Part shown: one piece after another, positions 46,156 to 55,236 of the stretch
Layout: every line of letters starts with the position of its first letter
Numbering within the stretch: the stretch's first letter is position 1
Source: Rhodobacteraceae bacterium HIMB11
Lineage (GTDB): Bacteria; Pseudomonadota; Alphaproteobacteria; Rhodobacterales; Rhodobacteraceae
Length of the DNA stretch: 64,000 nucleotides
NCBI GenBank assembly: GCA_000472185.1
Contig: AVDB01000004.1
Location: 248,001 to 312,000, forward strand
Reading direction: 5' to 3'
Notes under the pieces: generated by a model
Database searches by the model: none
What the model saw: only the letters and a program-made list of their open reading frames with translations
What the model was told of the DNA's origin: nothing
Position numbers and translations under genes: made by a program

Positions 46156-47294
46156 CACTCTGACAGAACCTGACGGGAAATGATCAGGCGCATGATTTCA
46201 TTTGTGCCTTCTAGGATTTGATGTACGCGCAAATCACGCACGATTTTTTCAATGCCATAGTCGGCCAAATATCCATAACCGCCATGCAATTGCAGGCAGG
46301 TGTTGGCCACGTCGAAAGCTGCATCTGTCACATACATTTTTGACATGGCGCAGAATTTGGTGGCATCTGGTTCTTTATTATCCAGTTTCCACGCCGCTTG
46401 ACGCAAAAACACGCGGGCAGATTGTAATTTCACCTCAAGCTCGGCCAATTTAAATTGCAGGGCCTGAAATTGATCTATGGTTTTGCCAAAAGCTTTGCGT
46501 TCACCCATATAGGCAAGGGTTGTGTTAAACGCCGATTGCGCTCCCCCAAGGGCCGAGGCCGCGATGTTCAACCGCCCACCGTCCAGACCTGCCATGGCGT
46601 ATTTAAATCCAGACCCTTCTTCACCCACCAAATTGTCGGCAGCCACTTTGCAATCGTCAAATTGTACTTGGGCCGTGGGTTGGGCGCGCCAACCCATCTT
46701 ATCCTCTAATCCACCAAAGCTGAGCCCCTCTGATCCATCTTCAACAATCAACGTTGAAATACCCTTGGGGCTGTCATCGCCTGTGCGGCACATGACGATA
46801 TAAGCGTCCGAATATCCGCCGCCCGAAATGAACGCCTTGGTCCCGTTCATGGTGTAACCTTTGTTCGTACGCTCGGCCCGCGTGCGCAGTGCGGCCGCGT
46901 CCGAACCGGACCCCGGTTCCGTTAGGCAGTAACTGTAAACCTTAGTCATGGCGCATAAATCGGGCAGAATACGTGCGCGCATCTCGTCGCTGGCGAATTT
47001 GTCGATCATCCCGCCGCACATATTATGGATCGACAGAAAGGATCCAACCGATGGGCATGACATTGCCAAGGCCTCAAATACCAAGGCCGCATCCAAACGC
47101 GATAGGCCAGAGCCGCCCATTTCCTCGCTTACGTAAATGCCGCCCAAACCCAATTCAGCAACTTTGGGCCAGAGGTCTTTGGGAATTGTTCCCGCTTTTT
47201 CCCAGGCCATTGCATGGGGTGCAATGTGTTCCTCACCAAAGGCTTTCGCCATATCGAAAATGGCAGATTGTTCTTCGCTAAGGGCAAAATCCAT
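46155..47294 (-). CDS. Acyl-CoA dehydrogenase, probable isobutyryl-CoA dehydrogenase
   Basis: This FAD enzyme would oxidise isobutyryl-CoA to methacrylyl-CoA. The 379-residue protein has the family motifs YCLTEPGSGSDAAAL, MNGTKAFISGGGYSDAYIVM, RLNIAASALGGAQSAF and QLHGGYGYLADYGIEKIVRDLRVHQILEGTNEIMR with the catalytic Glu in LEGTNE. Substrate assignment comes from operon context with HIBCH, mmsB and mmsA. An intrinsic terminator lies upstream, after mmsA. Confidence 0.88.
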   Translation of the reverse strand: MDFALSEEQSAIFDMAKAFGEEHIAPHAMAWEKAGTIPKDLWPKVAELGLGGIYVSEEMGGSGLSRLDAALVFEALAMSCPSVGSFLSIHNMCGGMIDKFASDEMRARILPDLCAMTKVYSYCLTEPGSGSDAAALRTRAERTNKGYTMNGTKAFISGGGYSDAYIVMCRTGDDSPKGISTLIVEDGSEGLSFGGLEDKMGWRAQPTAQVQFDDCKVAADNLVGEEGSGFKYAMAGLDGGRLNIAASALGGAQSAFNTTLAYMGERKAFGKTIDQFQALQFKLAELEVKLQSARVFLRQAAWKLDNKEPDATKFCAMSKMYVTDAAFDVANTCLQLHGGYGYLADYGIEKIVRDLRVHQILEGTNEIMRLIISRQVLSE

Positions 47295-47382
47295 AATGCA
47301 CTATCCTGTTTCTTAACGTCATTTGAAATGTTGCGCGAAAATGTTTCAAGGGTGTTTCAAGGTTTGAAATCAACCCAGAAAT

Positions 47383-47413
47383 AAAAAGGGCGGCACAATG
47401 TACCGCCCTAATT
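47383..47413 (-). terminator. Intrinsic terminator between mmsA and the acyl-CoA dehydrogenase
   Basis: On the minus strand AGGGCGG (47409-47403) pairs with CCGCCCT (47393-47387) around a nine-base loop, followed by TTTTATTT. It implies that mmsA may be made in excess of the downstream genes. Confidence 0.8.
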
Positions 47414-47419
47414 TTTGGG

Positions 47420-48919
47420 TTAGTCCATGGCTTTGAAGTTGAACTCGCCACCTTCTTTGATGCCAGAGGGCCAACGCGATGTGACCGTCTTTGTGCGTGT
47501 GTAGAATTTGAACGCATCTGGACCATGTTGGTTCAAATCGCCAAAGGCCGATTTTTTCCAACCGCCGAATGTGTGATAGGCCAATGGTACAGGGATTGGC
47601 ACGTTGATGCCGACCATGCCGATATTGATACGCTGTGCAAAATCACGTGCTGTGTCGCCATCGCGCGTAAAGATTGCAGTGCCGTTGCCATATTCGTGAT
47701 CCATGGCAAGGCCAATCGCCTCTTCATAACTGCCCGCGCGGACTGTGGATAGGACAGGGCCAAAGATTTCTTTTTTATAGATGTCCATGTCGGGCGTGAC
47801 ATTATCAAACAAATGCGCCCCGACGAAGAAGCCGTCTTCGTATCCTTGCAGGCTGAAATCACGGCCATCGACCACCAATTTCGCACCCTGATCAATACCG
47901 CTTTGCACCAAGCCTAGGATGTTTTGTTTCGCCGCCGCCGTGACAACAGGGCCGTAATCCACATCATCCCCTGCTGTGTATGGTCCAACCTTTAGTTTTT
48001 CGATGCGTGGCACCAAGGCCTCGATCAAACGATCTGCGGTTTCTTCGCCCACAGGTACGGCCACTGAAATCGCCATACAGCGTTCGCCCGCCGCGCCATA
48101 GCCTGCACCAACCAATGCATCTGCTGCCTGGTCCATATCCGCATCTGGCATGACGATCATGTGGTTTTTCGCGCCGCCAAAACACTGAACCCGTTTGCCA
48201 TTTGCGCAGCCACGGCCATAGATATATTCCGCAATTGGCGTGGACCCGACAAAGCCAATAGATTGGATTGTGTCATTGTCTAGGATCGCGTCAACCGCCT
48301 CTTTATCACCATTGACGACCTGCAAGATGCCTTTTGGTAGGCCTGCTTCTTCCATCAATTCCGCAAGCATTAGAGGAACGGACGGGTCACGTTCGGATGG
48401 TTTTAGGATGAATGCGTTGCCGCAAACGATCGCAGGGGCAAACATCCACATTGGGATCATCGCGGGGAAGTTAAACGGTGTGATGCCTGCGGTCACGCCA
48501 AGTGCCTGACGCATTGAATACATGTCAATGCCTGGACCCGCGCTGTCGGTGAATTCACCCTTTAGCATCTGTGGCGCACCGATGCAGTATTCCACAACCT
48601 CAAGCCCGCGCTGAACGTCGCCTTTTGCATCGGGGATTGTTTTGCCGTGTTCACGGCTTAGGGCTTCTGCCAGCTTGTCCATATCGCGGTTTAGCAGATC
48701 GACAAATTTCATCATCACGCGCGCGCGGCGTTGCGGATTGACTTTTTCCCATGCAACTTGTGCCTCTGCTGCGATTTCAACAGCCTCGGCCATTTCGTCG
48801 GCGCTGGCCAATGGGACTTTGGCTTGGACTTCGCCCGTTGCAGGGTTGTAGACATCTGCAAAACGGCCAGATGTGCCTTTGACGTGTTCGCCGCCAATGT
48901 AATGGGTTAATTCTTGCAT
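47420..48919 (-). CDS. mmsA: Methylmalonate-semialdehyde dehydrogenase (acylating)
   Basis: MmsA converts methylmalonate semialdehyde to propionyl-CoA with NAD and CoA. The 499-residue protein has FPAMIPMWMFAPAIVCGNAF, GSTPIAEYIYGRG, KNHMIVMPDADMDQAADALVGAGYGAAGERCMA with the catalytic Cys, and the FTRDGDTARDFAQRI stretch. ATG 48919 has GAGGTG at good spacing; the frame to 48931 is rejected. It is divergent from a LysR regulator. Confidence 0.95.
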   Translation of the reverse strand: MQELTHYIGGEHVKGTSGRFADVYNPATGEVQAKVPLASADEMAEAVEIAAEAQVAWEKVNPQRRARVMMKFVDLLNRDMDKLAEALSREHGKTIPDAKGDVQRGLEVVEYCIGAPQMLKGEFTDSAGPGIDMYSMRQALGVTAGITPFNFPAMIPMWMFAPAIVCGNAFILKPSERDPSVPLMLAELMEEAGLPKGILQVVNGDKEAVDAILDNDTIQSIGFVGSTPIAEYIYGRGCANGKRVQCFGGAKNHMIVMPDADMDQAADALVGAGYGAAGERCMAISVAVPVGEETADRLIEALVPRIEKLKVGPYTAGDDVDYGPVVTAAAKQNILGLVQSGIDQGAKLVVDGRDFSLQGYEDGFFVGAHLFDNVTPDMDIYKKEIFGPVLSTVRAGSYEEAIGLAMDHEYGNGTAIFTRDGDTARDFAQRINIGMVGINVPIPVPLAYHTFGGWKKSAFGDLNQHGPDAFKFYTRTKTVTSRWPSGIKEGGEFNFKAMD

Positions 48920-48954
48920 AATGCACCTCACTTAGAATTTAACGCAGGATATCC

Positions 48955-49011
48955 TTGCAATTTTACTTAGCAAAGAGGAAAGTCTTCAAAGATGTTTTGC
49001 ATTTTTGCAAA
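48955..49011. promoter_or_regulatory. Two TTGC..GCAA inverted repeats between mmsA and lysR
   Basis: TTGC-N11-GCAA (48955-48973) and the perfect repeat TTTGCA-TTTT-TGCAAA (48996-49011) lie in the 101-base divergent gap. The second ends nine bases before the regulator ATG. Their arms match each other and suit binding by a LysR dimer or tetramer. Confidence 0.5.
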
Positions 49012-49020
49012 GGGTAGGTC

Positions 49021-49917
49021 ATGGAACACAATTGGGATGATTTGCGGGTCTTTTTGGCAGTGGCGCGGGATGAAACGCTGTCTACTGCTGGAAAGCGGTT
49101 AAAAATTGATCCCGCCACAGTTGGGCGGCGCATTTCGCGGATGGAGGAGCGTTACGGCACGCCACTGTTTGCGAAGTCTCCGTCAGGTTATGCACTGACC
49201 GATGCGGGTTCGCGTTTGATGCCGCATGCCGAAAAAATGGAGCAGGTCATCAGCGGTTTGGACGAAGATTTGGGACAGGCGACAGGATCGCTAAGCGGTC
49301 AAATTCGTATTGGCGCACCAGATGGATGTGCGAATTTCATCCTGCCTCAAGTTTGCGCGCGCATTGCAGATCAAAACCCCGATCTAGATATTCAAATCGT
49401 TGCGCTGCCGCGGGTCGTGAATCTATCAAAACGCGAGGCTGATATGGCCATTGCCGTAAGTCCCCCGACATCTGGCCGCCTAAGTGTTCAGAAACTGTGC
49501 GATTATCACCTGCACCTTGCGGCCTCTCGGCAATATTTGGATGCAAATGGACAGATCGCGTCCGTCCAAGATTTATCGGGCCATCGTATTGTCGGCTATA
49601 TCAGTGATATGATTTTTGACAAAGAATTGGACTATCTGTCGGATTTGGGGGTCGAGCGGGTGCAACTGGCATCCAATTCCGTGTCAGTTCAGTTCAATTG
49701 GCTGCGCAGCGAGGCTGGTCTGGGCATCGTACATGATTTTGCGCTGCCTTTTGCCCCCAATTTGCAGCGTATTCTGACAGAGGACATTTTGTTTAAACGC
49801 AGCTTTTATTTGGTGCGCCATGCAGATGATCGCCGGCTTGAGCGAATGAACAGATTTGCCGCAGCTCTTGGTCATGAAATTGCAAAAGAAATCGATAGAT
49901 TAGAGCGTTTCGCTTGA
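49021..49917 (+). CDS. LysR-family regulator, probably of the mms operon
   Basis: The 298-residue protein has an N-terminal winged helix (DLRVFLAVARDETLSTAGKRLKIDPATVGRRISRMEERYGTPLF) and a substrate-binding domain beginning near residue 92. Divergent orientation from mmsA and the repeats in the shared gap suggest that it controls valine catabolism and its own expression. The known MmsR of Pseudomonas is AraC-type, so this would be a different solution. Confidence 0.88.
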   Translation: MEHNWDDLRVFLAVARDETLSTAGKRLKIDPATVGRRISRMEERYGTPLFAKSPSGYALTDAGSRLMPHAEKMEQVISGLDEDLGQATGSLSGQIRIGAPDGCANFILPQVCARIADQNPDLDIQIVALPRVVNLSKREADMAIAVSPPTSGRLSVQKLCDYHLHLAASRQYLDANGQIASVQDLSGHRIVGYISDMIFDKELDYLSDLGVERVQLASNSVSVQFNWLRSEAGLGIVHDFALPFAPNLQRILTEDILFKRSFYLVRHADDRRLERMNRFAAALGHEIAKEIDRLERFA

Positions 49918-49975
49918 CTGAAAATAAAATTGCTCGCAAGCTGACGTTATTGAAATAAAGTTGCGAGGTTTAATC

Positions 49976-50410
49976 ATGTTAGTCCAACAGATTTTAGCGT
50001 CCAAAGGCAGTGGTCAGGTGATCACGGTGACGCCAGAAATAAGTGTTGCGGATGTAACCCTGGTCCTTAGCAAACACCGAATAGGCTCTGTCGTTGTCTC
50101 TGCGAATGGAAAAACGGCCGAAGGAATCCTTTCGGAACGTGACATTGTGCGTGCGATGGCGATGCATGGGGCGGATATCATTAACGATCCCGCGTCAAAA
50201 CACATGACCTCGAAATTGGTGACATGTGCATTGGGGGCGACCGCAGACCAAGTTTTGAAAACAATGACGGATAAGCGGTTCCGCCATATGCCCGTCGTCG
50301 AAGGCGGAGAATTGGTGGGCATCGTGACAATCGGCGATGTCGTAAAAGCGCGTATGACCGAACTTGCTATGGAAAAAGATGCCCTTGCGGGTATGATCAT
50401 GGGCTACTAA
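49976..50410 (+). CDS. CBS domain-pair protein
   Basis: The 144-residue protein consists of two CBS domains (ISVADVTLVLSKHRIGSVVVS and ATADQVLKTMTDKRFRHMPVVEGGELVGIVTIGDVVKARM), a fold that usually binds adenine nucleotides. No attached effector domain is present. ATG 49976 is preceded by GCGAGG; a TTG at 49961 would extend it by five residues. It lies 61 bases before coaD. The regulated partner is unknown. Confidence 0.85.
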   Translation: MLVQQILASKGSGQVITVTPEISVADVTLVLSKHRIGSVVVSANGKTAEGILSERDIVRAMAMHGADIINDPASKHMTSKLVTCALGATADQVLKTMTDKRFRHMPVVEGGELVGIVTIGDVVKARMTELAMEKDALAGMIMGY

Positions 50411-50471
50411 GTCTTGCAATTGGTTCTGTAATACTGTTGCGTGGCCACACCTAACGACTACGGGGCCGACT

Positions 50472-50969
50472 ATGCGTATTGGACTTTATCCAGGAACCTT
50501 TGACCCAATCACATTGGGGCACATTGATATTATTCGCCGTGGGGCAATGTTGGTGGACCGTTTGGTCATTGGCGTTGCAATTAACCGTGATAAAGGGCCG
50601 TTGTTTTCGTTAGAAGAGCGGGTTGCGATGATCGAAGCGGAATGTGCGGTGTTGTCCAAAGAAACAGGCACAGAAATCGTTCCACACCCCTTTGAAAATC
50701 TACTGATAGATTGCGCACACGAGGTCGGTGCGCAGGTGATTGTGCGTGGTCTGCGTGCTGTTGCGGATTTTGAATATGAATTTCAGATGGTGGGCATGAA
50801 CCGCGCGATGGACAGTTCTGTTGAAACCGTTTTCCTGATGGCCGAAGCAAAACACCAAGCGATTGCATCAAAACTGGTCAAAGAGATTGCACGTTTAGAC
50901 GGGGATGTTAGCAAATTTGTGACGCCCTATGTGCGTGATCAATTGCTTGCGAAACTGGGCAAATCCTGA
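50472..50969 (+). CDS. coaD: Phosphopantetheine adenylyltransferase
   Basis: CoaD makes dephospho-CoA in coenzyme A synthesis. The 165-residue protein begins with the nucleotidyl-transferase motif YPGTFDPITLGHIDIIRRG and has RGLRAVADFEYEFQMVGMNR and AKHQAIASKLVKEIARLDGDVSKFV. Length fits the family. Confidence 0.96.
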   Translation: MRIGLYPGTFDPITLGHIDIIRRGAMLVDRLVIGVAINRDKGPLFSLEERVAMIEAECAVLSKETGTEIVPHPFENLLIDCAHEVGAQVIVRGLRAVADFEYEFQMVGMNRAMDSSVETVFLMAEAKHQAIASKLVKEIARLDGDVSKFVTPYVRDQLLAKLGKS

Positions 50970-51056
50970 ACATCTGCCCAAATTTTTCCAAATTTCACCG
51001 TAATTTAAACATCTTGGCGCGTTAAAAAATTCGCAGTTCAGGCGTTTAGGCGTGTT

Positions 51057-51936
51057 ATGGAATATGCGATTTTGGGCAATGCTGCGTTTTTTGATGTGGC
51101 CTTTGCCATGCAAATGGGATGGTTGTCGTGGGATATGCTCGGGTTTGGGCAGGATGACGACACGGATGACGTTGCTGTCAAAAACCCTGATCCAGAGCCA
51201 GATCCCGAAGACGCGAAAAACACCAATTACACGACTTCTGATTATGCCTCTGAGCAGGTGGGAACATCGGGAAATGATACCGTTGACACGTCAACCAGTA
51301 CAGATTCTGTTGCGCTATTTGGCGAAAGGAAACGACAGGTTGGTCGGCAGCTCTTCTGATGATTACTTCGAAGGGGATGCGGGCAACGATACGATCAATG
51401 GCTTTAGCGGGAATGACGCAGCCTACGGTGGGAGCGGTGATGATCTGTTTTATGGTCTAGGGGGCGACAGCATCGTAGGCGGCGGCGGTAAAGATGTGCT
51501 AAACGGTGATTTAGGAAATGATATCCTAAGTTCCGACCGCCTTGACAGTTATGCGGATTTTTCACGCGGTGCTGGTGAAACCCAGATTGGGGCTGAGGGC
51601 GAGGATACAATCATCTTTTCCAATGCGGATCAGGTCAGCGGCGGTGCCGATGCAGATACGTTCAATTATGTTTATCGTGACGTGACAAGTGATCCAGTTG
51701 TTATCAACGATTTTGACAAGGATATCGACACCCTAACCGTGCATTACACGCCGCAAACCGATGGTCAGGGCAATCCAATCGTGCCTGAGATGTCATTTGA
51801 AATTGATGCATCCATTGGCGAAACATTGATTAAACTGGAAGGTGTTGTGGTTTCAAAGCTACAGGGTGATATCACAATTTCCAGCTCGGATGTTACGCTG
51901 GCAGAATATGATGCAACCTTCCTTGATCGGCTTTAA
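51057..51936 (+). pseudogene. RTX calcium-binding protein, frameshifted
   Basis: The frame from ATG 51057 (MEYAILGNAAFFDVAFAMQMG, then an Asp/Pro-rich stretch DDDTDDVAV) breaks near 51324-51330 in GGCGAAAGGAAAC. The other frame continues GNDRLVGSSSDDYFEGDAG into nonapeptide repeats (GNDTINGFSGNDAAYGGSGDDLFYGLGGDS) and a C-terminal beta region ending FLDRL. One extra A would explain the shift, giving about 292 residues. The repeats bind calcium in a beta-roll. Such proteins leave through type I secretion; no exporter genes are near. Sequencing error or a fresh mutation are both possible. Its TAA stop shares TTAA with hpt. Confidence 0.78.
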
Positions 51937-52475
51937 TCGTCTGTGAACCGCACCTTGCCGATATAGCCAAGGTTACGATTGCGTTGCGCATAATCGATGC
52001 CATAGCCTACAACAAATTCGTCTGGAATTTCAAACCCCGTCCAATCTGCGCGAATGTCAACTTCGCGGCGAGTAGGTTTGTCCAATAATGCAATTGATTT
52101 CAGCTTGGCTGGATTGCGGGATTTCAACAGGTTTAATACATGGCTTAGGGTAAAGCCCGTATCAACGATATCCTCGACAACCAAGACATCGCGCCCCTCA
52201 ATCGCGCCGCGCAAATCCTTAAGAATGCGCACTTCGCGCGAACTTTCCATGCCATCGCCGTATGAGGACGCCTCAAGAAAATCGACCTCAACAGGCAAGT
52301 CTAATTCGCGCACCAAATCGGCGATAAAAACGAATGATCCGCGCAACAACCCAACCACGATCAATTTATTTGTTCCTGAAAATTCGGTTGCAATTTCGCG
52401 AGACAAATCCTCAATCCGCGCCGCGATGGATTTGGCAGATATCATTTGATCGATGACATATGGCTTCTGCGACAT
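51933..52475 (-). CDS. hpt: Hypoxanthine phosphoribosyltransferase
   Basis: The salvage enzyme converts hypoxanthine or guanine to nucleotides with PRPP. The 180-residue protein has [31 protein letters not shown], the PRPP motif [14 protein letters not shown] and a [18 protein letters not shown] tail. It is convergent with the RTX gene with overlapping stop codons. Confidence 0.95.
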   Translation of the reverse strand: MSQKPYVIDQMISAKSIAARIEDLSREIATEFSGTNKLIVVGLLRGSFVFIADLVRELDLPVEVDFLEASSYGDGMESSREVRILKDLRGAIEGRDVLVVEDIVDTGFTLSHVLNLLKSRNPAKLKSIALLDKPTRREVDIRADWTGFEIPDEFVVGYGIDYAQRNRNLGYIGKVRFTDD

Positions 52476-52545
52476 TGGGACCCCCTTGAAATTTGTGCCC
52501 TAACTTACCTATTCATGGGGCAGTGTCACGCGAAAAAGGATCGAC

Positions 52546-52992
52546 ATGCCTACACATTCAGAAACCCGCGCGCTGCCCTATACGGCGCAACAGATGTATG
52601 ATTTGGTCGCTGATGTGGCATCCTACCCGAAGTTTTTGCCATGGTGTTCGGCCGCGCGCATTCGCTCGGTGACACCACAAGGCGCGTCTTCTGTTATGGA
52701 GGCCGATTTGGTGGTTTCGTTTAAGGTGTTTCGCGAACGCTTTGGTAGCCGCGTGGTTTTGCACCCTGATGATATGAAAATCGACACCGAATATCTGGAC
52801 GGTCCGTTTCGTTACATGAAATCGAATTGGGCCTTCCGCGATACGGAGCAGGGGTGTGAGGTTGAATTTTTCGTCGACTTCGAATTCAAAAATATGGTGC
52901 TTCAGGGGATCATCGGCGTTGTGTTCAACGAGGCCATGCAGCGCATCGTCCGCGCTTTTGAAACCCGCGCGGCGGATTTGTATGGTGCTTGA
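52546..52992 (+). CDS. ratA: RatA/Coq10-type START-domain protein
   Basis: The 148-residue protein is a polyketide-cyclase/START fold: TRALPYTAQQMYDLVADVASYPKFLPWCSAARI, then VSFKVFRERFGSRVVL, YLDGPFRYMKSNWAFRD and FEFKNMVLQGIIGVVFNEAMQRIVRAFETRA. Bacterial relatives are annotated either as ribosome association toxin RatA or as ubiquinone-binding Coq10; in alphaproteobacteria the Coq10-like role is at least as likely. No RatB gene is adjacent. Confidence 0.85.
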   Translation: MPTHSETRALPYTAQQMYDLVADVASYPKFLPWCSAARIRSVTPQGASSVMEADLVVSFKVFRERFGSRVVLHPDDMKIDTEYLDGPFRYMKSNWAFRDTEQGCEVEFFVDFEFKNMVLQGIIGVVFNEAMQRIVRAFETRAADLYGA

Positions 52993-53037
52993 CGCTTCAG
53001 AACAATTTACCTTGGGTGCAGCACAACTTCTGACCGA

Positions 53038-53733
53038 ATGGAGTATTTGGCGAAGTGTGCGATTTTTGATGTTCTCGTGATTAATCTAGAAGGCAGCGAT
53101 GAGCGTCTTGAAAGCGTGCGACACATGCTAGATCGTGAACAGATTGCTTGGCGCCGCATGCCCGCGGTGGATGGTCGTCATGGAATGCAAGAGGGCGATT
53201 ATGATTACGACGAGTCTGCGGCAATCATTCGTCATGATCGTCCCCTGAATATAGGCGAAATCGGGTGTTATTTATCGCATATCAAGGCGCTTCGCATGTT
53301 CCTTGCAGGAGAGGCGGCATGTGCTGTTGTCTGAGAAGATGACATTGATATACCGTCAGGAACTTTCGAAAATTTAAAAGCGATCGCTGCGAAATTATAT
53401 GAGTTTTATGGCGATAAATGGGATTGCGTGAATTTCGGTTCAGCTCAGCGGCCAGGGTTTCAGGACGTTTCGTTCATCGAAAATGGGATTGAGGTTCGAC
53501 GCAGTACATTTTTGCCTGTAAGCTTGCCTGGTGTCATGTGGACGCGGGCAGGGGCAGAGGCCTATTTAAACAGTATATTTGGTCACAAAATTCGCGGTCC
53601 TGTGGATACGGAAATGCGCTCGCATTTTGCGCGCCGCGGGCGGTCCTTTGTCCCCGCTGACCCCATGACAAGCCGTTTGGATTTCTCAAACCAGATTGCC
53701 GTCTCTGGATCACGCGCGCAGCCCAAGGGCTGA
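53038..53733 (+). pseudogene. GT25 (LPS-type) glycosyltransferase with internal stop
   Basis: Reading through a single TGA at 53332-53334 gives a continuous 231-residue GT25-like protein: FDVLVINLEGSDERLESVRHML, WRRMPAVDGRHG, NIGEIGCYLSHIKALRMF, then CAVV-stop-EDDIDIPSG, WDCVNFGSAQRPGF, and a C-terminal half with GVMWTRAGAEAYLN. The family has Leu before the EDD motif, so one base change (TTA to TGA) suffices. No frameshift is needed. The gene is unlikely to work unless read through. It follows ratA by 45 bases. The family adds sugars to LPS outer core. Confidence 0.78.
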
Positions 53734-53847
53734 AAAGGCAGCTCTGCAGGCAGTAACATTTTGCGGCATTTTCCAGATTATTTGAACGCTTACATAATGC
53801 TGCGCTATCGTCGAATCGTGAAGTAGCGCAGATAAAGTCACATTGAA

Positions 53848-53884
53848 ATAAAAAACGCCCACCAAATTTTGGGGGGCGTTTTTA
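53848..53884. terminator. Intrinsic terminator, amt end
   Basis: AAAACGCCC(ACC) pairs with (GGG)GGGCGTTTT, with A-runs on the left and T-runs on the right, so it can work in both directions. It serves amt on the minus strand and possibly the GT25 relic on the plus strand. Confidence 0.8.
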
Positions 53885-53901
53885 CTTTTATGTTTACGTT
53901 A

Positions 53902-55083
53902 TCAGCTGTTCATGTCGTAGGCGCGTTCGCCGTGTGCTGATAGGTCTAGACCGTTTGTTTCGGTTTCTGCATCAACACGCAGTGGCACGAAAATCTGTGT
54001 TAACTTGATCAGGATGTAAGACACGACCAGTGTAAAGATGCCCACCACGATCAACGCGCCGATTTGTGCAACCCATGCGCCATGGCCAAAGCCCGCAATC
54101 ATTAGTGTCCCGAAAATCCCGCCCACACCGTGAACCGCGAAGACGTCCAGTGTATCGTCGATTTTCAATGTGTTGCGCACCACGTTCACGGCCTCTTGGC
54201 ATAGGATGCCTGCAACCGCGCCGATCACCAATGCCTCAATTGGGCCAACAAACCCTGATGCGGGTGTGATGGATGCCAAACCCGCAATCGTACCTGTGAC
54301 GATGCCGACCAATGACGCCTTGCCATATTTGATCTTTTCCCACAATGCCCATGTCAATGACGCTGTCGCCGCAGAAATATGTGTCACTGTCAGTGCCATC
54401 GCCGCACCACCGTCTGCAGCCAATTGTGAACCGCCGTTAAAGCCGAACCAACCGACCCACAACATGGATGCGCCGATCATCACGTAGCCTGGGTTATGTG
54501 GGGGTGTTGTGCGGTTTTTGCGTGGGCCCAACATCATCGCCAATAGGAGTGCGGCCAAACCTGCTGTTTCGTGAACAACGATACCACCCGCAAAGTCTTT
54601 GGTGCCGACTTTGCCGAATATACCGCCATCGGCCATCATGCCACCGCCCCAGATCCAGTGGACCACAGGTGCGTAGCACAGCAACATCCAAAGCCCTGAG
54701 AAGATCAAAACGAAAGAGAAATTGATACGTTCAACATAGGCACCTACGATCAGCGCGGGGGTGATCACCGCAAATGTCATTTGGAAGGCAAAGAACAAAA
54801 CCTCGGGCAGGGTACCTGATAGCGCATCTGCATCCACGCCCAACAGGAACATTTTATCCAATCCACCCCAGTACCCCGATGTGCCAGATCCAAATGCGAT
54901 TGAGTAGCCCGCAACGAGCCAAAGAATGCTCATCAAACAGGCGATAGCATATACCTGCATAAAAACGCTCAGCACGTTGCGTGCGCGCACCAAACCACCA
55001 TAGAATAGCGCAAGGCCAGGCAGTGTCATAAACAGAACCAATGCCGTTGCGACAATGATCCATGCTGTATCAGCTCCGTTCAT
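53902..55083 (-). CDS. amt: Ammonium transporter
   Basis: This trimeric channel admits ammonium across the inner membrane. The 393-residue protein has about eleven hydrophobic helices, GIVVHETAGLAALLLAMMLGPRKNR and FAVHGVGGIFGTLM, which hold the paired pore histidines. The ribosome binding site AGGAGG is strong. The usual partner gene glnK is not adjacent; the 153-base gap to the next gene contains TGCAATTTGCA (55124-55134) but no clear NtrC site. Confidence 0.93.
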   Translation of the reverse strand: MNGADTAWIIVATALVLFMTLPGLALFYGGLVRARNVLSVFMQVYAIACLMSILWLVAGYSIAFGSGTSGYWGGLDKMFLLGVDADALSGTLPEVLFFAFQMTFAVITPALIVGAYVERINFSFVLIFSGLWMLLCYAPVVHWIWGGGMMADGGIFGKVGTKDFAGGIVVHETAGLAALLLAMMLGPRKNRTTPPHNPGYVMIGASMLWVGWFGFNGGSQLAADGGAAMALTVTHISAATASLTWALWEKIKYGKASLVGIVTGTIAGLASITPASGFVGPIEALVIGAVAGILCQEAVNVVRNTLKIDDTLDVFAVHGVGGIFGTLMIAGFGHGAWVAQIGALIVVGIFTLVVSYILIKLTQIFVPLRVDAETETNGLDLSAHGERAYDMNS

Positions 55084-55236
55084 TTTATCCTCCTAAAGAT
55101 TTGCGCTCAGAAATCGCATTTTGTGCAATTTGCAAAGCATGGCCTGTTTTTTGGGCGGACGAAATGTGTGAAATTTTTGATATGATTAAAATTTAGGCAG
55201 TTTGAATTGCAGTGGTGCTAAAAAATAGGCAGCAGG

